A program made the position numbers and the translations under genes. The notes beneath the pieces are model-generated. The model ran no database searches. It was given only the letters and a program-made list of their open reading frames with translations, and was not told the origin of the DNA. A DNA stretch of 47,636 nucleotides, from positions 1 to 47,636 of the IMG/VR virus record IMGVR_UViG_3300044960_000095; one strand, 5' to 3'. The DNA comes from a virus. Numbering within the stretch: position 1 is the first letter of the stretch; every line of letters starts with the position of its first letter. Shown here piece by piece: positions 31,946-38,300 of the stretch.

Positions 31946-33119
31946 AGAACGTCCCCTCGCTCGTCAGTCGACGACGAGCAGCGATGATGTGGTCGATGAC
32001 TTGGAACTGCTCGGCGGCCGGCAAACGCGCCGCACGCCGCTTGGCTGCGATGTAGTCCTTCTCGGTCTTGGCATTTGAAATGCACACACCAGAGTCATGA
32101 GTCTCGGTCGATGCGTCGTCAAGAGGCACCAGGCGAGAGATCTGACGGCCGCGCGCTGATTCGATGGCGCCCCCACCAAGGTAGTGCGCTCGTAGCGTGT
32201 CGCCGTCGTCCGCGTGCCCAAGGGCCGCCGCCACCTGTTCGACACCGCCGCCGAGTCGTACTGCGGTGGTCGCTCCCGAACCGCGTAGACCGTGCGGCGT
32301 GACGCGATCCACTCCCGCCAGCTTGCAGAACTTGACCGTCCAGTAGTGCAGCCCGTGGCGCGTCAGGTCGCCGAACAGCTTCTCGCCCGGCTGTTTACCC
32401 GCCGCCAGCTTGAGGAGGCGCTCGCGCAGCACCCCGGGCACTTCGATCTCGCGATCCGAGTGCTCCGTCTTGCTGTCGCGAATCCACAGCAGCCAGCCGT
32501 CATCGTCCAGGTCCTCCACCGTCCGCTTGACAACCTCGCTCGCCCGCAGTCCTAACATCAGTGCCGTTAGCACCGCCGTGGCCTCGAGCTCGTGGGCCTT
32601 CTCCTCGAGCAGCACCAACAAATAGCGCCTGGTGGCGTTGACGCGGAGCTTGGGCTTACCACGCCGCTTCTGCCCGACGGGCTTGATGTCGGCGAACGGG
32701 TTGAGCCGCAAATAGCCGCGCTGGATGCACCAGTCCACGAACCGCTTCACGTAGGACAGCTCGCCGTGATGAGTGTCCGGCGCGACCTCCTTGACTCGAC
32801 GCGCGTAGAGCTCGCGAGCGAGGGGTGCTGTTAGGGCTGCCAGCGGCCGGTCGCCTTCGTCCACCCGAAGGATGGCGCGCAGACGGTAGCGCGCCGTGTC
32901 CTTGCCCTTGCCGGCGTATTCGGCGAGGTACATGTCCAGCGCCTCTAGGACTGTCCGACTGCCCGCCGCCGCGTTGTACGCATCCCTTTCCGCAATGGCT
33001 TGGGCTTCTGTCTCATACGCAACAGTCTCGCTAGCGCCGTTTGCTGCAAAGTAGACAATTCGGAACTTCCGACCGTGCTTGTAGGGTCCAACGGCATGCT
33101 CACGTCCTTGCTTTGGCAT
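31935..33119 (-). CDS. int: Tyrosine recombinase / integrase
   Basis: The protein has 394 residues from ATG 33119, chosen for the strong GGAGGAG site nine bases upstream. The N-terminal AP2-like arm-binding domain (KHGRKFRIVYFAANG) and core-binding domain precede the catalytic residues: Arg in LGLRASEVV, Lys in IRDSKTEHSD, HGLR, His in LGHADDGD, and the Tyr in RAHYLGG. It implies site-specific integration, so a temperate cycle or an integrated satellite-like state. The attachment site is not certain. Confidence 0.88.
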   Translation of the reverse strand: MPKQGREHAVGPYKHGRKFRIVYFAANGASETVAYETEAQAIAERDAYNAAAGSRTVLEALDMYLAEYAGKGKDTARYRLRAILRVDEGDRPLAALTAPLARELYARRVKEVAPDTHHGELSYVKRFVDWCIQRGYLRLNPFADIKPVGQKRRGKPKLRVNATRRYLLVLLEEKAHELEATAVLTALMLGLRASEVVKRTVEDLDDDGWLLWIRDSKTEHSDREIEVPGVLRERLLKLAAGKQPGEKLFGDLTRHGLHYWTVKFCKLAGVDRVTPHGLRGSGATTAVRLGGGVEQVAAALGHADDGDTLRAHYLGGGAIESARGRQISRLVPLDDASTETHDSGVCISNAKTEKDYIAAKRRAARLPAAEQFQVIDHIIAARRRLTSEGTFYGG

Positions 33120-33191
33120 CGGGGTACTCCTCCTAAACATTTCAAGGGTGCTAACCCGCTCGTACCCGAAGGGGTGCCACTAATCGCAGCG

Positions 33192-33290
33192 TTAGGTGCC
33201 GCGATTTGCCGCCGCGATGAGTCCACTGCGGCGGTAGCGACGGAGTGCCTCGGGGCGTGAGTGCGCGCACGGTCCGCGTCGACGACCCAC
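33192..33290 (-). CDS. Possible Arg-rich micro-ORF upstream of integrase
   Basis: GTG 33290 to TAA 33192, 32 residues, many Arg (GRRRGPCAHSRPEALRRYRR). It begins two bases after the stop of the 29-residue ORF. No independent support beyond coupling. The rest of 33120-33192 holds the integrase RBS, GGGTGCTAACCC and an AGGGGTGC site at 33170. Confidence 0.2.
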   Translation of the reverse strand: MGRRRGPCAHSRPEALRRYRRSGLIAAANRGT

Positions 33291-33292
33291 GA

Positions 33293-33382
33293 CTACGGCC
33301 ACGCACCCTTGAGTGGGCGGCGGAACCACGCCAGGTCAAACGCGGTGTATTCCACGGGCCGGGATGCGATGCGGTACGGCAT
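33293..33382 (-). CDS. 29-residue micro-protein downstream of the kinase-like gene
   Basis: ATG 33382 overlaps the kinase-like stop by one base (TAATG). The peptide MPYRIASRPVEYTAFDLAWF then RRPLKGAWP is aromatic and basic, protein-like. Function unknown. Confidence 0.4.
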   Translation of the reverse strand: MPYRIASRPVEYTAFDLAWFRRPLKGAWP

Positions 33383-33981
33383 TAGCACCCCTCCTCGATC
33401 TCGGGCTTGTGCGGCGACTGCGAGCACCCGAAGTCGGACAGCACAACGCGGTCACCCGGCCGGATCATGACGTTACTGGCTTTGTAGTCCGTCATCGCGG
33501 TAACGCCGATCGAGCGGAGATCCTCGACGATGCCCAGGATATTCATCGCAGCGCATCCCCACGGCGTGAGTTTGTGCTCGCTCTTGCCACCGTTTGCGAA
33601 GTAGTCGACGATCTCGGGTAAGTTCCACGTCGTTAGCCTGAAACTACGGGGCTGAGTCGGAACGCCGTAGTTGTAAATGCACTCTGGCAATGGTTGCAGG
33701 CGCTTGGCTACGTAGCAGTAGAGCCGTTCGCCGTAGACGTTGTATTTTGGCAACGCCCACACTCGTTCTACGCGCATCAGGTTTGGACACTTGCCCTCCG
33801 CTTGCGCACGACGCGCAAGCTCGGCGGTGTGCGCATCACGCCAATCGTCCGTCACCTTGACCACGCGATGATCGTCCAGCGGATAGACCATCGCGAAACA
33901 CCCGGACCCCAGGCACTCCGTATCAAGCGCCGGAACGGGATAGCCATTTGCCTTCAGAGTGCTAACAGCGTGCCGCAACAT
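33382..33981 (-). CDS. Protein-kinase-like protein
   Basis: This 199-residue protein has a Gly-rich loop LGSGCFAMVY, a VVKVTDD strand with the ATP-binding Lys, a catalytic-loop equivalent MTDYKASNVMI (D-x-K-x-x-N) and VLSDFGCS with the DFG Asp. This is a minimal Ser/Thr-kinase fold of below-average length. It could modify host or phage proteins, or act in lysogeny or defence. The Gly loop, Lys, D/N and DFG are all present, so activity is plausible. Confidence 0.75.
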   Translation of the reverse strand: MLRHAVSTLKANGYPVPALDTECLGSGCFAMVYPLDDHRVVKVTDDWRDAHTAELARRAQAEGKCPNLMRVERVWALPKYNVYGERLYCYVAKRLQPLPECIYNYGVPTQPRSFRLTTWNLPEIVDYFANGGKSEHKLTPWGCAAMNILGIVEDLRSIGVTAMTDYKASNVMIRPGDRVVLSDFGCSQSPHKPEIEEGC

Positions 33982-34132
33982 GATGCCTCTCTTGGGTGAG
34001 TGGTTTGTGTGGAATCCATTTGAAACCGTCGAATCTGTCCACCTAGAGAGAGAGCTGGCCCTCCTGCGGCATCGAGCCAGCCGGAGAGACTAGATGGACA
34101 GGTTCGGCGGCTTCAACCGGCCGCCAGCGGCG

Positions 34133-34273
34133 CTAGAGCGACGGCTGTGGAGCTTGCTCGCGTGCCCCAAGAACCTGATCAGCGGTGATGCCGACCGCCT
34201 TGGACGCCTCGATCAACATCAGCAGCGAGCCGAACGCCGCCGCGAGCTGAACGCCGTGATCCGCGACAGCCAC
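34133..34273 (-). CDS. Small Ala-rich helical protein
   Basis: The protein has 46 residues from GTG 34273: MAVADHGVQLAAAFGSLLML then IEASKAVGITADQVLGAR. The opposite-strand frame here is Arg-rich and shadow-like. It is the first reading frame after the promoter at 34309-34337. No clear Shine-Dalgarno site. The interval 33982-34132 otherwise holds only a GGAATCCATTTGAA repeat (34011-34024) and the kinase RBS. Confidence 0.4.
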   Translation of the reverse strand: MAVADHGVQLAAAFGSLLMLIEASKAVGITADQVLGAREQAPQPSL

Positions 34274-34308
34274 GAGACAACTCAATCGAGGTTAGGTTTC
34301 ATAAAAAA

Positions 34309-34337
34309 TTCATATGAACCAACGAGCGGAGTGTCAA
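34309..34337 (-). promoter_or_regulatory. Sigma70-type promoter
   Basis: On the - strand TTGACA (34337-34332), a 17-base spacer, then TATGAA (34314-34309). It would drive the small ORF, the kinase-like gene and the integrase. A GCACCCCT word (34344-34337) abuts and shares one base with the -35 box. Confidence 0.55.
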
Positions 34338-34344
34338 GGGGTGC

Positions 34345-35184
34345 TCAATGCTCCACGAGCGCGATCACGCGCCGAATCTCCGCGAGACAGGCATCCCGAT
34401 CGTAGGTCTGGTTTAGCAGGATGGCATCGTGAGGGAGTGCGCCGCACCCCTGTAGACGGTCAAACGTACCGCTGTGGTTCCAGCCGCGCGTCATACCCAA
34501 ACCATCGCCAGCGTCGAACGGAAGCGTAAGACGCGCTCGGAACGTTTGGGTGCGGTGAACGCCCGCATGGCACATGACGCTCGCGATGATGTCCGTGCGC
34601 ACCGGCTCCGTCGTTTCCTTCAGAGTGATCAAGGTGGCGCCCCAATGCGGATCAACTCGAGACTCCACGCACGACGCTCCTAGCAACCGCACGACATAGC
34701 CAGCCGATTCGAGTACGTCGCACACGATGACAGCGCTAGCGCCAGCCCAAAACAACTGCTCGCGCGTGAGCCACCACGGGCCACCACACAGCGCTACCAC
34801 GTCGACGCACGTAACACCGTTGCTCCACACACGATGCGAAGTTCGCCACGCTTGATCCCACTGACCACGAAGCGCGCGATCCACGTCTAGCTCGTCGCCA
34901 TCATCAGCCCAACGCGGGCGACGCTTGCGAGACTTCGCCTCGGGCGGTGCGATCTCGGAGCGGATCTCCGCAAGCCTCTCGGCGCCAGCCGCCCATCCGT
35001 CACGTAGCAGTGCCGTAGCGTCGTGATGCGAGCGGATACCACCGAGATCTATGTCGCCACGCCGATCAACGTAGGTCGCGCGCTCGTAGGAGCGGTTAGC
35101 GTGGTAGAGCGGCTCGCTGTAGACGTTCACGTACTCATCGAACGCAAACAGACGGGCGACCATGTCATCGCTCTGATACAGCAT
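34345..35184 (-). CDS. Partner protein of the AAA+ ATPase, unknown family
   Basis: The protein has 279 residues from ATG 35184, which overlaps the AAA+ stop (TGATG). A Lys/Arg motif (KSRKRRPRW) follows the helical N-terminus, then RALRGQWDQAWRTSH, a segment with Cys and beta strands (VTCVDVVALCGGPWW, ASAVIVCDVLESAGYVV) like a VWA/DUF7192-type partner of CobS-like ATPases in other phages. The MIDAS motif is not seen. Pairing with the AAA+ gene is the main evidence. Confidence 0.55.
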   Translation of the reverse strand: MLYQSDDMVARLFAFDEYVNVYSEPLYHANRSYERATYVDRRGDIDLGGIRSHHDATALLRDGWAAGAERLAEIRSEIAPPEAKSRKRRPRWADDGDELDVDRALRGQWDQAWRTSHRVWSNGVTCVDVVALCGGPWWLTREQLFWAGASAVIVCDVLESAGYVVRLLGASCVESRVDPHWGATLITLKETTEPVRTDIIASVMCHAGVHRTQTFRARLTLPFDAGDGLGMTRGWNHSGTFDRLQGCGALPHDAILLNQTYDRDACLAEIRRVIALVEH

Positions 35185-36464
35185 CAGCGCACCCCCACCT
35201 TTGAAAGCTCGTCCGTGGTCCACCCTGCCGTAGCGCGACGGAGTGCACGCTCGATCGTCCAGCCGCCCTGCACCATGCGGGCAACGTTGAGGAGGAATCG
35301 CGTGCCGACGATGCGCCGGAGCTTTTGCTCGCTCACGCGATCACGAATCGACCACACACGCACACAAATGGAATCGTCGCCCACTAGCTCGCGTTCAAGG
35401 TCGCGATCGTAGTCGACCTCAATCATCGTGCCCACGAAGCGATCGAGAAACGCCGCGTCCAGCTGGTTGCGTCCGACGTACTGGCGATCGGTACCCGTGC
35501 CCCACGTGTTGGCGGCGCAGATGATCACGCTGTCAGGATGGCGCGTGGCCGTCGGCTGCTCTGCACGGTCCACGAGCGAGAGGTGGCCGTTTGCCGTGGC
35601 CGATTGGATGCAAAGCATCATGTTGGGATCGCTACCGTCCACCTCATCAAACAGGAACACGCCACCACACTCGTACATGCGCACGAAGTCAGTACCCTGA
35701 TAGCTGGTTGCGCCCGTAGTGAGGTTTGGAATTGCGCGCCCAACGATCTTGCCCTCGCTAACACCGGCGCTACACGAGATGCCAGCCCACCCACGAGCGT
35801 TGTCGCGCGTGCTGTCCAGTGCGCGAGCAAGGTCCGCCGCGAGCGTGGTCTTGCCCGAGCCAGCCGGGCCCACAACGTAGAAGTTACGGAACCCCATCGC
35901 GTACAGCTCCATGATCTCCGCGAGCGCCTTGTGAGTGCGCCCGCTCACCTTGGCGACGGTGGTACCGTTCACGCGGAAGTCGTGCACGCGCGCGCCCATC
36001 GCTCCGGTCTTGACGGCGTCCATGATGATCGCCGTGGCGATCTCGCTGGCACGACGCTCGATGTAGGCTGCGATCGTGGTACCGAGCGCTCCGTAGACAC
36101 TGAGATCGATCCCGGGTGCGCTGGTTGGTTTGGAATCCATTTGAATCTCGCCAGCGTCGCCATCATCGAGATCAGGGGTGCTCGTGCTGTCGCTGCTAGC
36201 CGACGCACCCCTGGGCGAGCAGATGCGATAGGGCTTGCCCGCTTTGCCAGCGCTGCACCGCCCGTGCTCGGCGCATTCGCGATAGGTGGAGTACGGCCCG
36301 ACCGTCCAAACGAGCGTGCCGTGGACCGGGCAAGCGGGGTGCTCGGGATCGGCCGCGTTGGTACCCTCAGCGGGGCAACCCTTGTGAGCGGGCTTGAAAC
36401 CTTTGAGGGTGTCGTACGCGACGACGGCGCCGCACGCGTCGCATTTCTTGCTGTACTTGGCCAT
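35184..36464 (-). CDS. CobS/MoxR-type AAA+ ATPase with N-terminal zinc-binding region
   Basis: The protein has 426 residues from ATG 36464. The N-terminal ~85 residues contain CDAC and later Cys/His residues (CPVHG, CAEHGRC, YRIC) of a zinc-ribbon type. After a linker comes the AAA+ core: Walker A VVGPAGSGKTTLA, Walker B GGVFLFDEVDGSD, sensor 1 IICAANTWGTG and an Arg-rich lid. Such chelatase-like ATPases remodel partners, here probably the 34345 product. Confidence 0.8.
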   Translation of the reverse strand: MAKYSKKCDACGAVVAYDTLKGFKPAHKGCPAEGTNAADPEHPACPVHGTLVWTVGPYSTYRECAEHGRCSAGKAGKPYRICSPRGASASSDSTSTPDLDDGDAGEIQMDSKPTSAPGIDLSVYGALGTTIAAYIERRASEIATAIIMDAVKTGAMGARVHDFRVNGTTVAKVSGRTHKALAEIMELYAMGFRNFYVVGPAGSGKTTLAADLARALDSTRDNARGWAGISCSAGVSEGKIVGRAIPNLTTGATSYQGTDFVRMYECGGVFLFDEVDGSDPNMMLCIQSATANGHLSLVDRAEQPTATRHPDSVIICAANTWGTGTDRQYVGRNQLDAAFLDRFVGTMIEVDYDRDLERELVGDDSICVRVWSIRDRVSEQKLRRIVGTRFLLNVARMVQGGWTIERALRRATAGWTTDELSKVGVR

Positions 36465-36466
36465 GA

Positions 36467-36670
36467 CTAGAGCACCCCCAGCAATGCGTTCGCTTGGTAG
36501 ACGAGATCGGGGCGACGTAGCTCCAACGCCGCTGTTAGCGCGCGATTGACACACGCGCGAGCCAACATCGGGCGACGTAATGCGTATGTCAGCGCGAGAT
36601 CCGTCTCGCAAATAAAGACGTGCAGCATTGTGCCGTCAAGACGGCAGGCGATCCAGGCGTAGCGATTCAT
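36467..36670 (-). CDS. Small hypothetical protein, first gene of the early arm
   Basis: The protein has 67 residues, with a TTGGAGGCC ribosome-binding site before ATG. It reads as beta then helical segments (YAWIACRLDGTMLHVFICET, ALRRPMLARACVNRAL). No family recognised. It is the promoter-proximal gene of the leftward transcript. Confidence 0.55.
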   Translation of the reverse strand: MNRYAWIACRLDGTMLHVFICETDLALTYALRRPMLARACVNRALTAALELRRPDLVYQANALLGVL

Positions 36671-36727
36671 TTGGCCTCCAAATAATTTTTGCGGGACTGG
36701 CGGGAACTAGTGCACGGTGGATGCCAA

Positions 36728-36756
36728 ATGCTATCCATTTGAAATCCGGTCGGCAA
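36728..36756 (-). promoter_or_regulatory. Weak candidate promoter of the early arm
   Basis: TTGCCG (36756-36751), 17-base spacer, TAGCAT (36733-36728). It lies at the right place, 58 bases before the first leftward gene, and the spacer holds an ATCCATTTGAAA copy (36733-36744). The match to consensus is only partial. Confidence 0.35.
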
Positions 36757-36769
36757 CCCTCAAAAAAGT

Positions 36770-36919
36770 GTGACAAGATGGCGCGAACGGCCACTCGGGA
36801 TGTGGAATTTTGGGACAGCGAAGAAGTGCCACGAGTGCCGCGAGCCAAACAGCACCCAAACGACGCACTCTCGCCTCGCCATCACCGTGCCCGGAGGTCA
36901 CACTAGCCTCGGTAGCTAG
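36770..36919 (+). CDS. Possible small CxxC protein
   Basis: From GTG 36770, 49 residues: MTRWRERPLGMWNFGTAKKC then HECREPNS and a Ser/Thr-rich tail. The CHEC pair suggests a half zinc knuckle. No promoter or ribosome-binding site is convincing. It may be chance coding in the divergent control region. Confidence 0.3.
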   Translation: MTRWRERPLGMWNFGTAKKCHECREPNSTQTTHSRLAITVPGGHTSLGS

Positions 36920-37219
36920 CGTGCATGTTAACCGCGCGAAACCACTAGCAGTGGCGGCATTGGAAATGAGCCATCCATTGCCATTGTTTGGCGCAACCGC
37001 GCGTAATCGCTGGCAAACGACGCCATTTGTAGGCGCTAACAGCGCGAGATCGCGCGCACCAGGGGTTTCCCCGCAGGGGAAAGAAGCTGCGCCCGCAGGG
37101 GTCCCCACACGCGCAAAAAATCCCCTCTCGAATATTACCCACATCCACCTACATGACTCGAGGGACGGGGGTACCTCGTCGAGCTCATCACCCCTTGACA
37201 CCGTCGAAAAAATAGCGGC
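36920..37219. other. Non-coding, hairpin-rich control segment
   Basis: No frame here looks coding. A cluster of hairpins lies at 37033-37110: GCGCT-AAC-AGCGC, GCGCGA-GA-TCGCGC, TTTCCCC-GCA-GGGGAAA (37066-37082) and CTGC-GCCC-GCAG. A short AT-rich patch follows (AAAAAATCCCC; GAATATTACCC). Position at the point of divergence fits an origin, packaging or regulatory locus, but nothing proves which. Confidence 0.4.
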
Positions 37220-37248
37220 TTGACAGCACCATTTGGATACCGTATAAT
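37220..37248 (+). promoter_or_regulatory. Consensus sigma70 promoter
   Basis: TTGACA (37220-37225), 17-base spacer, TATAAT (37243-37248), a perfect match. The spacer contains CCATTTGG. It should drive the lipoprotein gene at 37399 and could fire in a prophage. Confidence 0.85.
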
Positions 37249-37289
37249 AATAGCGACAGCAGTTAAGGTTTTGGCGGTGCTACGGCGCA

Positions 37290-37331
37290 GTCAGTGAGGG
37301 GTGCTGATAGCTGAGTCAGCTAGTCACTGAC
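37290..37331 (+). promoter_or_regulatory. Large inverted repeat with inner palindrome in the lipoprotein leader
   Basis: GTCAGTGA (37290-37297) pairs with TCACTGAC (37324-37331). Between them AGCTGAGTCAGCT (37309-37321) is itself palindromic. An AGGGGTGC copy starts at the end of the left arm. It may be an operator or an RNA switch. Confidence 0.6.
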
Positions 37332-37398
37332 GAGCAGCCGACAGGCCGACCAGCTAATAGTGGCTTGTAAGGCGCTAATGGCTGAGTAGCATAAGCAC

Positions 37399-37611
37399 AT
37401 GCGCTACTTGCTACTCCTACTCGTGGCGTGCTCGAGCTCGAGGGCGGCGCCGAGGCCGCAAGTGCCCGATACGCTAGTGGTCGCCGACGACATCTTCGGG
37501 AGCGTGACCGCCGAGATCGCGTTCGGCCCTGAGCCCGGAGCCTACGATTGCGAGGTGATGACGCCGGCCCCGCGACAGAACCCCAAGCCGGGCGAGATGA
37601 TTCCACGCTAA
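37399..37611 (+). CDS. Small lipoprotein
   Basis: The protein has 70 residues. MRYLLLLLVAC is a short lipoprotein signal with Cys11 in the lipobox; the mature part is Pro-rich with one strand pair (DTLVVADDIFGSVTAEIAFG). It has its own consensus promoter (37220) and a structured leader, unlike the late genes. Phage lipoproteins expressed this way often block superinfection; that role is only inferred. Confidence 0.65.
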   Translation: MRYLLLLLVACSSSRAAPRPQVPDTLVVADDIFGSVTAEIAFGPEPGAYDCEVMTPAPRQNPKPGEMIPR

Positions 37612-37668
37612 CGGCACCCCTAAATAGCAGTCTTGTCGCGTCGTTAGTAGTAGGCATATGAAAACCAT

Positions 37669-37698
37669 TTGACAGTGGCAGGTCAATCGCGGTATAAT
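37669..37698 (+). promoter_or_regulatory. Near-consensus sigma70 promoter upstream of the RNA region
   Basis: TTGACA (37669-37674), 18-base spacer, TATAAT (37693-37698). CCATTTG overlaps the -35 box. Transcription would begin near 37705 at a self-complementary GTGGGAGCTCCCAC and run into the tRNA and twin RNAs; 37705-37797 is a structured leader without a gene. Confidence 0.8.
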
Positions 37699-37797
37699 AC
37701 TTACGAGAAGTGGGAGCTCCCACCCACGCAGGTGACAGCGCAAAGGGAGACACGCTGAGTCGCCGGCCGATTACGGCGGATGACGGAGAAGCGTTGA

Positions 37798-37875
37798 CGC
37801 GGGATGAGGAAGTCCGGTCCATCCGCTCGGGCTCATTACCCGAGAACGCTGGTTCAAATCCAGCTCCCGCTACCA
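37798..37875 (+). tRNA. tRNA-Met(CAU), initiator-like
   Basis: A 78-base cloverleaf. Acceptor CGCGGGA pairs with TCCCGCT except position 1 (C1 x U72 mismatch, like the unpaired first position of initiator tRNAs). D-loop AGTCCGGTCCA has the invariant bases; the D-stem has one A-G mismatch. Anticodon arm TCGGG-CTCATTA-CCCGA carries CAT and three consecutive G-C pairs, a hallmark of initiator tRNA. T-arm GCTGG-TTCAAAT-CCAGC; CCA is encoded. The last ~50 bases could also serve as attP core. Confidence 0.75.
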
Positions 37876-37879
37876 ATTC

Positions 37880-37947
37880 GAGGCCACGTCCATCGCTTGG
37901 AGCCGTTTGCAGGGGTGCAGCGGGACCTCCAACTCGTGGGTGGCCTC
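37880..37947 (+). ncRNA. Structured RNA, copy 1 of a tandem pair
   Basis: A long hairpin starts four bases after the tRNA CCA. P1 GAGGCCAC/GTGGCCTC; inner CCA/TGG; internal loop TCGC/CTCG; P2 TTGGAG/CTCCAA; P3 CCGT/GCGG; bulged U; TGCA-GGGG-TGCA tip. AGCTTTTCT follows. Copy 2 has the same segment lengths on both sides with different paired bases. A terminator function is possible, but the conserved loops suggest a specific RNA. Confidence 0.75.
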
Positions 37948-37956
37948 AGCTTTTCT

Positions 37957-38027
37957 GACGGGCTGGCTGGTCGCTCTAGGCCACTTGCAGGGGTGCAGTG
38001 GAAGCTCTGGACTCGCCACAGCCCGTC
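37957..38027 (+). ncRNA. Structured RNA, copy 2 of a tandem pair
   Basis: P1 GACGGGCTG/CAGCCCGTC; inner TGG/CCA; internal loop TCGC/CTCG; P2 TCTAGG/TCTGGA; P3 CCAC/GTGG; bulged U; TGCA-GGGG-TGCA tip. ACCTTTTCT follows. Relative to copy 1 nearly every helix position differs but still pairs, while the unpaired TCGC, CTCG and the TTGCAGGGGTGCAG tip are identical. Confidence 0.75.
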
Positions 38028-38036
38028 ACCTTTTCT

Positions 38037-38114
38037 CCGGTGAACGCACTCCTTGAGACGAGTCTAGGGGCACCGGGAACATTCATCGGTCGACGGTAGC
38101 GCTTCAACGTCGAC
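38037..38114 (+). other. Further hairpins in the RNA region
   Basis: CCGGTG (38037-38042) pairs with CACCGG (38071-38076) and encloses ACTC/GAGT. GTCGACG (38089-38095) pairs with CGTCGAC (38108-38114). These do not share the twin-RNA loops. No coding frame is apparent in 38028-38300. Confidence 0.5.
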
Positions 38115-38119
38115 GAATA

Positions 38120-38184
38120 GCCCCGGCCGCTGTCGGTAAGTCCCTCGCGAGGGCACGGCGCGGTACCGGGGCGGCGCCTTTTCT
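38120..38184 (+). terminator. Strong hairpin ending in CCTTTTCT, likely terminator
   Basis: GCCCCGG (38120-38126) pairs with CCGGGGC (38166-38172), inside it CCGC/GCGG and a tight CCCT-CGCG-AGGG hairpin. GGCGCCTTTTCT follows. The same CTTTTCT ends both twin RNAs and the 45.7 kb terminator. It would separate the RNA region from the terminase operon. Confidence 0.55.
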
Positions 38185-38300
38185 ACAGCAAGCTGTATCC
38201 AGAGGGTCAATGGAACTCGCATCACGCAAGCGAATGGGTCACCCGCCGGTCCACGTTGACAAGAACGCTAGACGCGCGGTCAGCTACGTGGAGAGCTACC

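Noticed and set aside
33000-33260. 86-codon + strand frame across the integrase start
   Set aside because: Antisense to the integrase N-terminus and its RBS; no supporting features.
36731-37201. 156-codon - strand and 137-codon + strand frames in the control region
   Set aside because: Composition looks random, no ribosome-binding sites, and both cross perfect hairpins and promoter elements.
37800-37830. RNase P RNA-like word GAGGAAGTCCGG
   Set aside because: It is accounted for by the tRNA D-arm; none of the other RNase P conserved regions are nearby.
37710-37958. 82-codon + strand frame over the tRNA
   Set aside because: It runs through the tRNA cloverleaf and the first structured RNA.
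15000-38000. PurZ (adenylosuccinate synthetase-like) gene
   Set aside because: Searched the early arm for a GDEGKGK-type motif in a ~330-residue frame; none found.
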